From: Apteryx mantelli
Lineage: Eukaryota > Chordata > Aves > Apterygiformes > Apterygidae
Assembly: GCF_036417845.1 (NCBI RefSeq)
Contig: NC_089978.1
Coordinates: 161,569,962 to 161,633,961, forward strand
Direction of reading: 5' to 3'
DNA: 64,000 nt
The notes beneath the pieces were generated by a model that had not been told where the DNA came from, searched no databases, and saw nothing but the letters and a program-made list of their open reading frames with translations. Both the position numbers and the translations under genes were made by a program. Positions 36,778 to 45,588 of the stretch are shown piece after piece (position 1 is the first letter of the stretch; each line of letters begins with the position of its first letter).

Positions 36778-39014
36778 GTTCTTGAAAATAAATTTATATC
36801 ATTTAAATTCACTTAAATACAGAGGCTTCTACAAGCTGCTAACTCTTCAAAATATCATAAATGTGACAATGTACGTCTTTATCTAGCAAAGGATGTAAGA
36901 ACATGTACAACCCAGCAAATGAGCACTTCTGCCTATGGGCATGCAGCTGCAAACTGCTCAAGGCTGTTATTGGTTTGATAACTGTATATTGTTTGGTTTC
37001 AGTCCTGCTACTGTTGCTCACCCAAGCCATTGTATTCATTGAGGCAGGTAAGATGTGCTGTCTTCTTTAAGTGCCTTGTAACAAAGGTGTTTCTAAATAA
37101 TACTGGAAATGGAAAGGTTGTTTTCCCATAGGTGAGTAAATAAAGTGGCTAAATTCCCAGGCCTGGTATATTTGACTGCTGAGAAAGCTAGTGAGAGTTT
37201 GAGGTCTAAAGTAACTACAAGAACGAGCTGCAAATTTGCAAGGACTGAGGGAGGAAGTATGTTCAAGGCCAGGTTTGACAAGTGTTCAGGCTCTTAAACA
37301 TTCAGCCAAGGTCCCAGTGGGGTTTTCAGAAACATAGCAAGAGCCTATCTCCATCTTCAGGTCTGTGATGATGATCTTGTTTCCTGGGTTACTATCACAG
37401 ACCCTCTGAAATTTTACCCAAGTCAGCTGGTGATGTTACCCAATATACATTCACTCTACACTCTTACTAAGTGATAGCAGGACAGTGGAGGGTCAGGCTC
37501 AGTTTATCTATCTCATCTATTTTGTTCTCATTCAAGTTACCTGCAGGCAAAACAGTCCACACTGAAGAAGGTAAGTCATGTGGTGAAGTTTTATTAGTGG
37601 CCAGTCTTTAGCAGCTAGAGTTGTGACATGTTTGAGATCAAGGTCCTACTTTGCATTTTGTTATTGAAGATATTTAAATCAAAGCATATTAAATATGAAC
37701 AAGCACAGAAATAGCTGCCTTGTCAAGTCTGAGAAATGCATATGGGAAAGGCAGTGTCACTAGGGTAGAAAAATTCACTTTCTTTGCCCTAAGGAACCCC
37801 AAATCTCTACCACCCACTCGTGACCCCTTTTGCTCATTTACTGTTGCTGGAACATTGATTAATCTCCAGTTACAGGAGATTGCTGGAGATGGAGATGGTC
37901 TAGGAGACAGACTGCCGACTATGACCTACCATGGTCTTTCCAGGACCAGACTCATTGGTGAGATGTTTGCAGGCAGAACTGATAAGTAACTCAGAGCTGG
38001 GACTTTGGAAGAATCAGGGTGGAGGCAAACCCCTGCATCATTTAAGAAGTCAGAAGCACTTCCTACATTTTTTACAACAACACATTAAACCAAATAAAAT
38101 CCAATCCCCATTGACTGAAAGAGAGGAGAAAGTGAGAATATTTTAGTATACAAATGTGCCATATACTTCAACATGTTTGGGGACAACTCAATTATCCAGA
38201 CTTGAAGAGCTCAGGGAGACTGTTCAGGAAGGAAGATGGATATGGGGTACAGTGTCAGCACCACAAATAATAATGACAGAGAATTGCAACTAGTCAGTGT
38301 GTGCAAAGTGCTGGGAGAGGGAATTTTGACCAACAGCAGCACCACAAAGCTCTGCACTCATAAAAAACCCCATAGGACTGTTAATGTCATCATTAGTCAG
38401 ATAGGGCTTGAACTTTGAAAGTCTTTTGCAAAGGAACCCCCACAGTCTTTCTTTTTTAAAATTTATTTATAAACTCATGTTGATGCCACAGGAGTCTGAA
38501 CATGCACTTCCATCTACCTTTGAACTGCTTCCTGACAAGGTCTTTGAAATTTAAACTGGACATTCATGTGGAGCAATATATAGATTACTGAACACAGCTC
38601 TACAGAGGTCACCATCACCATCTGTATCAGAAGCGTTGCAACAGAAAGCAGCCCCCCCTCAGCCACTGCAGGTCAGAACCCACCATATTAACATAAACTG
38701 CCATGGTTTTCAGGTCGCAGGGATTTACCAGGCTGTGAGGTGCAGCTGCTCGTGAGAGGCTTATTTTGCTACATCATGCACAAGATCACAACCTCTGAGT
38801 AGAATGACTAGTTATGGGCAGGAATCTCTTAAACCATCAAGTATGAATTGCCAAACCTCCTGAGCCAGAGCCCAGAGACTTAAGCCTTTCCCTTGACCAT
38901 GGTAACTGAAACTGCTGTTACGTGCTAGCCACATATTTAAGTATATATAAAGTAAATATGTGACTATGCAAATTTTTATGAAGAAGTTTTCATACCACAT
39001 GCTAAAATAATAGA

Positions 39015-39111
39015 TCTCTCTCTTTTCTGTCTTTCTTTCTTTCTCTTTCTCTCTTTCTTTTCCTTCCTTTTTTCTTTCTTTCTCTCATTCCTTCTCCCTC
39101 TTTCTCTTCTC
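39015..39111 (+). repeat. (TTTC)n / pyrimidine-tract repeat
   Basis: About 97 bases of C and T with TTTC, TCTC and TTCC units, broken only by rare purines. The Lys/Arg/Glu-rich frames on the opposite strand are artefacts of it. Confidence 0.93.
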
Positions 39112-39183
39112 ACTACCAATAAACATTTTATTGAAAGTGTGATTTTTGTCATGGACTGAAACATATAACAAAAGAGAGCTGTA

Positions 39184-39246
39184 CATATATATATATATAT
39201 GTTTATATGTATAATATAAAGGTATACACACATGCATATATGTGTA
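39184..39246 (+). repeat. (TA)n / TATG alternating purine-pyrimidine repeat
   Basis: A pure TA core at 39185-39200 grades into TATG and CACA steps. Alternating purine-pyrimidine DNA. Confidence 0.85.
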
Positions 39247-41453
39247 TGGATGGATATAAAAATCCATTACAATTCTTCAGGATTTTTCATTACCAGGTAG
39301 AAAAAAGACTCAGCGGGGGAAGAGCAGTGAGAACTCCATTCACTAGCATGAATCCTGGTTTTGTCAGGCTACCTCTTGCTGCTAAGGTCGCTACCCTTTG
39401 ACAAAAATGGCCTCTGACCTCCCCAGCCCCACAATTCTGTTGTGACTGACCCTGAAACCCATGAAATTCAGGGGCAGACATTGCTTTGGAAGGTTTAGAT
39501 AAAGCTGACTAACATGGGAAGGGCTCATGGTATGCACCCATCTGAAAAGGTCTGGCAGCTCTTTGGTAGAGGATGCAATTTATTCTGTCCCCCTCTTTCA
39601 TTGAAATTCTAATCCTTCATATGCTACCTAAAGTGGAAACTAAAATGCACCGATGATGAATCACAATGTGCTGTTAAAGGGCCAGTAAGGTTTTCCAGGC
39701 TTTATATTTTTGTTCTTTTTTAATTAAAAAAAATGTAATTGATAAAGCACAAGTAAAACAAATGTTTTGATGTGCTCTACAGTGAAGTAAATCTAAGCAG
39801 GCATATTCTTTGTTATAAAGTTGTAAATCAAACAAACAGCAAGAGATTATTTTTACTGAGTTTCTTTCAAAAGCTTCATCATCACACACAGGGATCTGAC
39901 TCAGAAGAAGCAGTTATACAGTTCGGGATGGATTTTGTTGCTCTTCACAGCCCAAAGATTGCAAGTTGTTCCGCTTTCGTGGCTCAGCTCAACCCTACTC
40001 AGAAAATGCAGATCCTTGGGGATCCTTAAGGTTCAGGTCTGCCACACACACATACAGACACCCATCAGCATCTTCAGCACTGTTTGGAGCTACCCACCCA
40101 TTTGCAGATGAGATCTTCCTGCCTCCCCCGTCATCGTATTTTCAGCCACGGGGCTGATCATTTGTGAGATGAAAGGTTTGCTCCTCATGATTGCTGAGTA
40201 CCTGCTGAACTGCTGCTGAATAAATAAATGCTTCAAGGAGAGATGGACCGCAGCTCCCTCTGAAATTTTATTACTGTTTTTTTGTTAACTTCAGTATATA
40301 GTTTCCTCCTATCTGTACAGTGAATTGTGTTTATAGGGTGCTGTGAATATGGGAATACTACATGCCTTTTTAACCATGGTTTAAAACTATGGTCTTGCAC
40401 TTTGCAGCTATGGCAGACCTTCGCTCTGACACGGAGGCCCCATCCCGCAGGAGCTGCCTGTCCAGCCCCCCCTTCCCTCCTGCTGACATCAGTGCAAAAT
40501 ACAGCAGGGGCATGGCACCGGCATCGCCACCTCGCTGGTCGTTCACACTCGCATAAACACCCTCCAGAAATATTATATAACCCCCCACCCCTCAGGGAAG
40601 GGATCCACAGCAGTTTTGGGAAGGCTGTCACGGTGTCCTGCCAAAAGGGGATGCCAGGATTTGTTCCTAAACAGAAACCGGGAATTTTCACATAACACCA
40701 CCACTCTGGGAGCTTGAACTAAAAAAAACGAAAAAACAAAAAAACAACAAAGAGTAAATCTTGCTGTGCCTGGTGATAAAGTGACGCTCCCCGGCAGTGC
40801 CCACCGCGGGTCTGGCCCTCCTGCGCAGCACACCAGCCTTGCGGTGCCTCCTGGCACCTGCTCTTGCCCTCCAGCTTGTTTGGGTTTTATTTTGCTGCCA
40901 AATGTCGAGACGAAGCCCTCCCTGCTTCGCGCACTGGACGCAGGCTTCGCCCTGAGCGGAGGCCCAGGCCCAGGCCCAGGCCGGGGTGCGCATGGTGCCA
41001 TCTTATGCAGAGCAGGAGGCCGGCTGTGGCCACGGCCGCTTCATCCTCGCACATGGGCAGGATGTGGTGTCCCAGCTGGCACGCCCCAAAATGGTGGCCA
41101 CCAGGCACTGAGGCAAGTGCAGCAAAGCCACAGAGGAATGCTGCGATGTGACTGTTTTGCCTCAAAGTCTGAAGAGAAGCAGTTGGCTTATGTTTTGGCC
41201 CATCATTTGCCTTCTGTTGGATATGGTAAGTACAATAATTGCAGACAGCTCAAAACTGGGGCAGAATGGGGACAAAACTAATGAGTTGGGTACACGGCAG
41301 GAGGCCCTTTGTGTCACAGAGTAACTCAAGGTCCTCGGGGCCAGACGGCACCTTCCCGGCCGGGGGCGGCCGGCTCGGGACTCGAACCGCTGACTCCCGG
41401 TCCTGCCCTGCCCCCGCCTTCGCCAGGCGTGTCGTTGCCGTGAGCTCATGCGG

Positions 41454-41470
41454 ACTACAACACCCATGAC
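41454..41470 (+). promoter_or_regulatory. ZNF143/Staf-like site
   Basis: ACTACAACACCCATGAC matches the ACTACANNNCCCA-type core of the ZNF143/THAP11 motif. It lies about 360 bases upstream of the RIC8B start codon. Confidence 0.55.
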
Positions 41471-41528
41471 ACCAAGCGGCACCAAAGCCGCACAGATCCC
41501 GCCACACGCTGCTGCGCTGCGTCGCTTA

Positions 41529-41549
41529 GCATGCTGGGAGGCGTAGTCC
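41529..41549 (-). promoter_or_regulatory. ZNF143/Staf site
   Basis: The reverse strand reads GGACTACGCCTCCCAGCATG followed by C, a close match to the long ZNF143 motif (ACTACANNTCCCAGCATGC). It lies in inverted orientation to the site at 41454. Confidence 0.75.
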
Positions 41550-41592
41550 TGTCCCCACAACCTCTCCCTGGCTGGGTGGGCGGTGCCTCCAT

Positions 41593-41598
41593 CACGTG
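41593..41598. promoter_or_regulatory. CACGTG E-box
   Basis: A palindromic CACGTG in the context ATCACGTGCC can bind USF, MYC/MAX or TFE3-type factors. It is about 220 bases upstream of the RIC8B ATG. Confidence 0.5.
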
Positions 41599-41622
41599 CC
41601 CGCGGAGAGAGCCGGAGGGCAG

Positions 41623-41627
41623 CCAAT
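41623..41627 (+). promoter_or_regulatory. CCAAT box (NF-Y), distal of pair
   Basis: AGCCAATAGA matches the NF-Y consensus well. It lies 32 bases upstream of a second CCAAT. Confidence 0.6.
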
Positions 41628-41654
41628 AGAGGAGCACGCTCCTGCCCCCTCGAT

Positions 41655-41659
41655 CCAAT
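41655..41659 (+). promoter_or_regulatory. CCAAT box (NF-Y), proximal of pair
   Basis: GATCCAATAGCG. The 32-base spacing from the first CCAAT is about three helical turns, a spacing often seen for paired NF-Y sites. Confidence 0.55.
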
Positions 41660-41681
41660 AGCGCGCGAGGGCTCCCTGTCA

Positions 41682-41697
41682 GCCCGCCATGGCGGGC
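41682..41697. promoter_or_regulatory. Perfect 16-bp palindrome with upstream ATG
   Basis: GCCCGCCATGGCGGGC is its own reverse complement. The central CCATGGCGG resembles a YY1 core. It carries an ATG at 41689 that is out of frame with the RIC8B start. Directly after it lies GTTGCCA (41699-41705), half of an RFX X-box. Confidence 0.6.
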
Positions 41698-41715
41698 GGT
41701 TGCCAAGGGGAGCGT

Positions 41716-41736
41716 TGCGTCACGGGGGGGCGGGGT
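41716..41736 (+). promoter_or_regulatory. TGCGTCA (CRE/AP-1-like) and GC box
   Basis: TGCGTCA at 41716-41722 is a CRE-like half site. It is followed by GGGGCGGGGT at about 41727-41736, a classic SP1 box. Both lie close to the likely start of transcription. Confidence 0.5.
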
Positions 41737-41775
41737 AGGAGGTCAGGGCGCGCCTGGGCGGTGGCTGCTGCCGGC

Positions 41776-41795
41776 GGAGCGGAGCGGAGCGGAGC
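41776..41795 (+). repeat. RIC8B: (GGAGC)x4 tandem repeat in RIC8B leader
   Basis: Four exact GGAGC pentamers end 20 bases before the RIC8B ATG. They probably lie in the 5'UTR. Confidence 0.9.
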
Positions 41796-41815
41796 AGGGC
41801 GGCCGGCGGGCGGGC

Positions 41816-41905
41816 ATGGAGCTGGGCGCGGTGCTGGAGGCTGTGGCGGGGCGCGGTGGCGGCGCCGAGGCCGTCGAGCAGGCCCTGGGCCGGTACAACG
41901 AGGAG
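41816..41905 (+). CDS. RIC8B: RIC8B coding exon 1: synembryn-B N-terminus
   Basis: The exon encodes MELGAVLEAVAGRGGGAEAV then EQALGRYNEE (30 codons), ending exactly before the GTAAAG donor at 41906. RIC8B is a cytoplasmic and membrane-associated chaperone and guanine exchange factor for G-alpha-s and G-alpha-olf. The ATG has G at -3 and G at +4, a strong initiation context, and no in-frame ATG is seen upstream. The next exon continues the frame as NRAVFRFDPADEEKRK. Similarity to known RIC8B is weak over these 30 residues (pattern ...GxxxxIExxLRxYxxx), so the assignment rests mainly on frame continuity with exon 3, the CpG island and the position. The Gly/Ala-rich GRGGGAEA reflects local GC richness. 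Confidence 0.85.
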
Positions 41906-44900
41906 GTAAAGGGCTGTTGGGGGGAGAGGGGGGCGCGCGGCCTCCCCCCCCTCCCCCCGCGGCGCGCGCTGGCCATTGCTCTGCCCTTCCCCCCCCCCCC
42001 CCCCCCCCCCGCTCTCCCTGGCCGGGCCTCAGCCGCGGTGTCCCCGCACCGCCCCGGTCCCCCCCCCCCCCCGTGTTTCCGCGAGGGGGCCGGTGCCCGT
42101 TGCCGTCCCGGAGGACCCTCCGAGGTGCCGCCCTCGCGAAGGACCCCCGCACGCATCCGCGTGCGGCCTTTACTCTTCCCCCCTGCCTGCTGGGCGCCTC
42201 CTGCCTCACTGCTTTGCAAACCGCCACGCGCGGGAATAGGGGGGCTGCGTGCAGGAGCAGTACTTCCTGGAAGACACGTTTTTTACCTGAATACAAAATT
42301 AGAAGTATCAACAGATAGGGATCAAGCCCCCTGTAAGACTTGGTTATTCCTTCTTGATCCCTTATTCCTTGTTTTGCCTCTGCTCTGTCTGCTTGACATG
42401 TAGCACGGTGGGTTATTGGTGACCATGCTGTAAACTTAAGCTATAAAATAGTTCTTTTTGCCTCTAAAATTTTTTAACCCACGTATATACTTCTTGGAAA
42501 AGGCTGGATGGAATAAATCTTAGTTTTCTTAAAGAATAACACCGTGTAATTGCTCACCTGCCTGAGGTGTTGCCCTTTGTAGGCAAACCTTTGTCACCCA
42601 GTTTGGGTGGCCTGTGTGAGAGAGGCTCATGCTCTGCTTCGGTGGTGACTGTGTCAAAACGTGGAGAACTAGCTCTGTAGTGTGTGGGGGCTGTAAAATG
42701 GGACTGCCAAACCTCGCTTACTTTTTCTGTGTTTCTGACCAGGCTAAGGGGAAAAGGTGAGGCAGCTGAAAGCTGGGTCACAGCAGATTGAGCTTTTAAT
42801 GCTGACAGGTAGTAAAAAGTAACCAGTGTCTACTGTCATTGCAATATGATAGGTGTATGTTCAGTCAAGAAGTTAGGAGGTGTTTCTGCATTTCCTGGTA
42901 ATGTTGGGAAATAGAAATTAAGGTGAAGCTAGATGTTCGGTGGATTTTTATTTATTTATTTTTCTGATGGGGACTTCTTGCTACCTAGATATTATTAGAG
43001 CAGTGTAGTTTGCTTCTAAAGAACAGGTGACTGTCCTTTGTGTAGACACTTCTGTAACTGGCACACAAGTTGTCTAAAGTTTGTACTGTCTCATGGTTTG
43101 GCTCTGGGTGTAGTTTAAATGCAATTGTATTGAAATATTTGTTAAAATTTAGGAATCTGTTGAAGGAATAAACTTTCAGGTTATCAATTAAAGATTCCTA
43201 GCACTGTGACAGAGGGAAAATTCATGTGAATGTGGATTGGTGTAAACTTATTCTTCAGACTCTGAGAGGTGGCTTTAAGTTTGCTATCTTATGTGCAATA
43301 AATCTTAAGTATTACGATGACAGTAATTAACTTGCGCTTCTAAGAGAAGCTTGAGCAAAAGCCCGCCTAGGTTATTTTTGTGGGTGTGAAATACAAATGT
43401 AGAGATCGGAGCAGCTGCAGGTCACTTTCTCTGAAGTACTGTTAGGTCTAGAATCCATTAGACTCATCTAATGGTTTTAATGCACTGACATCTACAGTAC
43501 AGAGGGTTCTGATTAAGGGACCTTCTGCCTCCTGTATTTACTCTTGAAAATGACCCTTTGTTAAATTTTGTAATGGGTTCAGTGGAAAAGTGCATGTAAA
43601 ATATCGTTTCTGAAATTTGCTGTACCGGATTCCATCCCTTCTCCACAGTTCCCCAGATGACTTAATTAGGCTTAAGGTGACTTTTCAAGGGTGGAGTGAG
43701 AGCTGGTACGCTTTTTGTTCTGGGATTTTTAGTTTTCAAATTGGGTGTGGAGTTTTGTGTATAGCTAAATACTTCTTTTGAAGTGGGATGGCAATCTTTT
43801 AGTACTGTTTTAATACAACACTTCCCTTGTTGTGTTTCTTGTCAAGAAGTTGGCCTTAATGTTTCCTACATCTCTTTTCCGGTGGCAAGAGACAAGAAGT
43901 AGAAAGTGATGTGGTGGCTCAGTGCTGTTACACATTTAGGTTACTAGATATCTTTAATATATTTTGTTAAGGTCTAGACTAATAGTGGTTCACAGACGGC
44001 AGGTAACTTTTCAAGTCTCTTGGTGTTGTTTGTGATTTACAGGAATCAAAAGAACTTAGGGCTGAAGGTTCTGTGTCATCTTGGTTCAGAGCAGCAGCAA
44101 AGTTTTAAGTCAGAATTATTGCCTGTGGGCCAGAGAAGACTGGACACAGTGTTCTAGGTTCTCTTTACCCATTTTTTTTTTTTTATATTTCCAAACTAAA
44201 CACAGCGGATAATCTGCCAGCTAAATATGCCTTAAAGAGAAAGGATAGATTAAGTACAGTTGCAGGTGACTGTAAAATAACTACAATCAGAGAAACTAAT
44301 AGGTGTAGTCTTCTCATTCCTCTATCTTGTCCCATTTGTAGCGATTATTTCAAATGTCTGTTCCTTCAATGCTTAGACTACTGTTGCTAAATTTCTTTAG
44401 TACTCTTGAAATATTTTGCAAATACAAAGATTGCCTGCTCTTAGTTTATTACTCATTAGTTAATGTTCACCTGCCTTTAGTTGTCATCTTTGTGAATTTG
44501 TGTGGTTCAAGAGTGAAAAGCTGTTATTGGGAACCTTGTAAGAGAAATAAAAGGAATTATTTTCCTGGCATTCTCATGGACCTACCTGGTATTGGTAGCC
44601 CTTAATGGCAGGGTAGATGTCCAAGCTTTTCTGTGTAATTGTGTGCTTGTGTTGTGAAAGGCAAGGGGCCCACTAATGTGCTTTGAGAGTCACCTTTGTT
44701 TTTCAATTGCTTGTGTGATGCAGAAAAATTTTGTGTTAAAAGTAATAGAAATTTTGATTTTTCAGAAGCTGTTTATCGTGCTTAATCATTTAGCTTGAAA
44801 GTTTTAAAACATTAAATTATCCGCTGATAGTGCTGCTTTTTCCTTTGACTTGGAGAATGAACTTTGTGATTTGAGCAGTATTTCATTATTAACATACTTC

Positions 44901-45540
44901 AAGATACTAAAAAATGGAACTAGTCTCAGTAACCAGCTCAAATGCTTAAAGACACACAAACATTGCTTGTTAGACTATACCTGTCTTAAATTTAACTGTA
45001 CCTGTAGAAACAAATACAATGCTAATGTGTTTTGAGAAATACTGCAACAAGGAAACAGAAGAAAATATTTAGTAGTCTTTGTACTAAGATTTATTTGACT
45101 TGTTCTTCTTGTTTTCTGGACAAGCTTATGCTGTGGCTCTTCCAGGTTGGGGCACTTTAAAGTACAATCAAAAGCTTGTAAACAAGAACTGCTTTAGGAA
45201 GTCTGAGTAGTAAGGTAATTGTAAAACACAAGACTACAGCTAACGTTTTCTTGGCCTTGTAAAGTGCTGTGTGAGGGTGTTAACTCATATCACAAATACA
45301 GCCCATAGAGCAAGGTTCATTCTGCACCAGCAGTGAGGTAACTGTGAAATTGTTAATTGGAGCTGCTTATTGAAATTATTACCGTTAGATAGAACGGGAG
45401 AAGGATATGCGTTTACAGGGTGTCACTTTATTAGCTGACTTTTAACCAGACTGCTAGAGCTTATAAATAATTTTGCAGTTGTTACCTGTTTAACAGGTGA
45501 TGTTCATGCACAACAAATTAAACTTTTTTCTTTTTTACAG
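41906..45540 (+). other. RIC8B: RIC8B intron 1
   Basis: This 3,635-base intron starts in the CpG island. Close to the donor are G-rich runs (41911-41933). Two long C runs follow, 22 bases at 41989-42010 and 14 bases at 42059-42072. From about 42,300 it becomes ordinary AT-rich sequence with no repeat or gene recognised. The acceptor is CTTTTTTCTTTTTTACAG. Confidence 0.8.
41989..42010 (+). repeat. Poly-C run (22 C)
   Basis: Uninterrupted C homopolymer in RIC8B intron 1, with a second 14-base C run at 42059-42072. Its length may be unreliable in assembly. Confidence 0.95.
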
Positions 45541-45588
45541 AATAGGGCTGTTTTCAGATTTGATCCAGCAGATGAAGAGAAAAGAAAG
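45541..45588 (+). CDS. RIC8B: RIC8B coding exon 2 (48-base micro-exon-like)
   Basis: This 16-codon exon encodes NRAVFRFDPADEEKRK. It is flanked by a strong pyrimidine tract ending TTTTTTACAG and the donor GTAAGT from 45589. It is phase 0 at both ends. It corresponds to the recalled human stretch HRATFKFESTDEDKRK, just before KLCEGIFKVL. The two introns around it are 3.6 and 11.4 kb, so it is easily missed by gene finders. Skipping it would remove 16 residues without shifting frame. Confidence 0.9.

Larger units (their letters stand above)
35506..36810 (+). other. RFX4: RFX4 3'UTR
   Basis: About 1.28 kb of AT-rich sequence runs from the TGA to clustered polyadenylation signals. It contains two GTGCCTT heptamers (35729-35735 and 36419-36425), which match the miR-124 seed. 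It also contains a four-tract G-quadruplex motif (36224-36248) and a Pumilio-type TGTAAATA (36658-36665). The 3' limit is inferred from the last AATAAA and could be 20-30 bases either way. Confidence 0.75.
36811..40780. other. Intergenic region between RFX4 and RIC8B
   Basis: No gene is supportable in this 4 kb. It holds a long pyrimidine repeat (39015-39111), a TA/CA-rich patch (39184-39246), and an A-rich stretch near 40721-40751. Short open frames at 39966-40157 and 40233-40695 have no recognisable similarity. An AATAAATAAA occurs near 40217, but no transcript can be assigned to it. Confidence 0.7.
40781..42240. promoter_or_regulatory. RIC8B: CpG island spanning the RIC8B promoter and first exon
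   Basis: CpG dinucleotides become frequent from about 40,780 and are densest from about 41,330 to 42,180, against AT-rich, CpG-poor surroundings. The island covers the proximal promoter, the 5'UTR, exon 1 and the start of intron 1. There is no obvious TATA box, so dispersed initiation is likely. The several long frames open on both strands here result from low stop-codon density in GC-rich DNA. The hexamer CCCAGG is repeated about four times near 40961-40983. Confidence 0.85.

Noticed and set aside
38976..39267. Arg/Lys/Glu-rich frames opposite the TTTC repeat
   Set aside because: Low-complexity artefact of the pyrimidine tract at 39015-39111.
39966..40157. 63-codon open frame followed by AATAAATAAA, considered as a small intergenic gene
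   Set aside because: No similarity, and no promoter or splice evidence. The poly(A)-like signal alone is not enough.
41378..41432. tRNA-like pol III boxes on the - strand (B box GGTTCGAGTCC with an A-box match TGGCGAAGGCGG)
   Set aside because: Laid out as a tRNA, three of five T-stem pairs and the acceptor stem fail to pair, so this is not a tRNA. It is a chance match in GC-rich DNA.
41679..42311. Long open frames on both strands (about 200 codons each) across the CpG island
   Set aside because: They are low-complexity Pro/Arg/Gly/Ala translations produced by GC richness and C runs, and they overlap the true RIC8B exon 1 in other frames.
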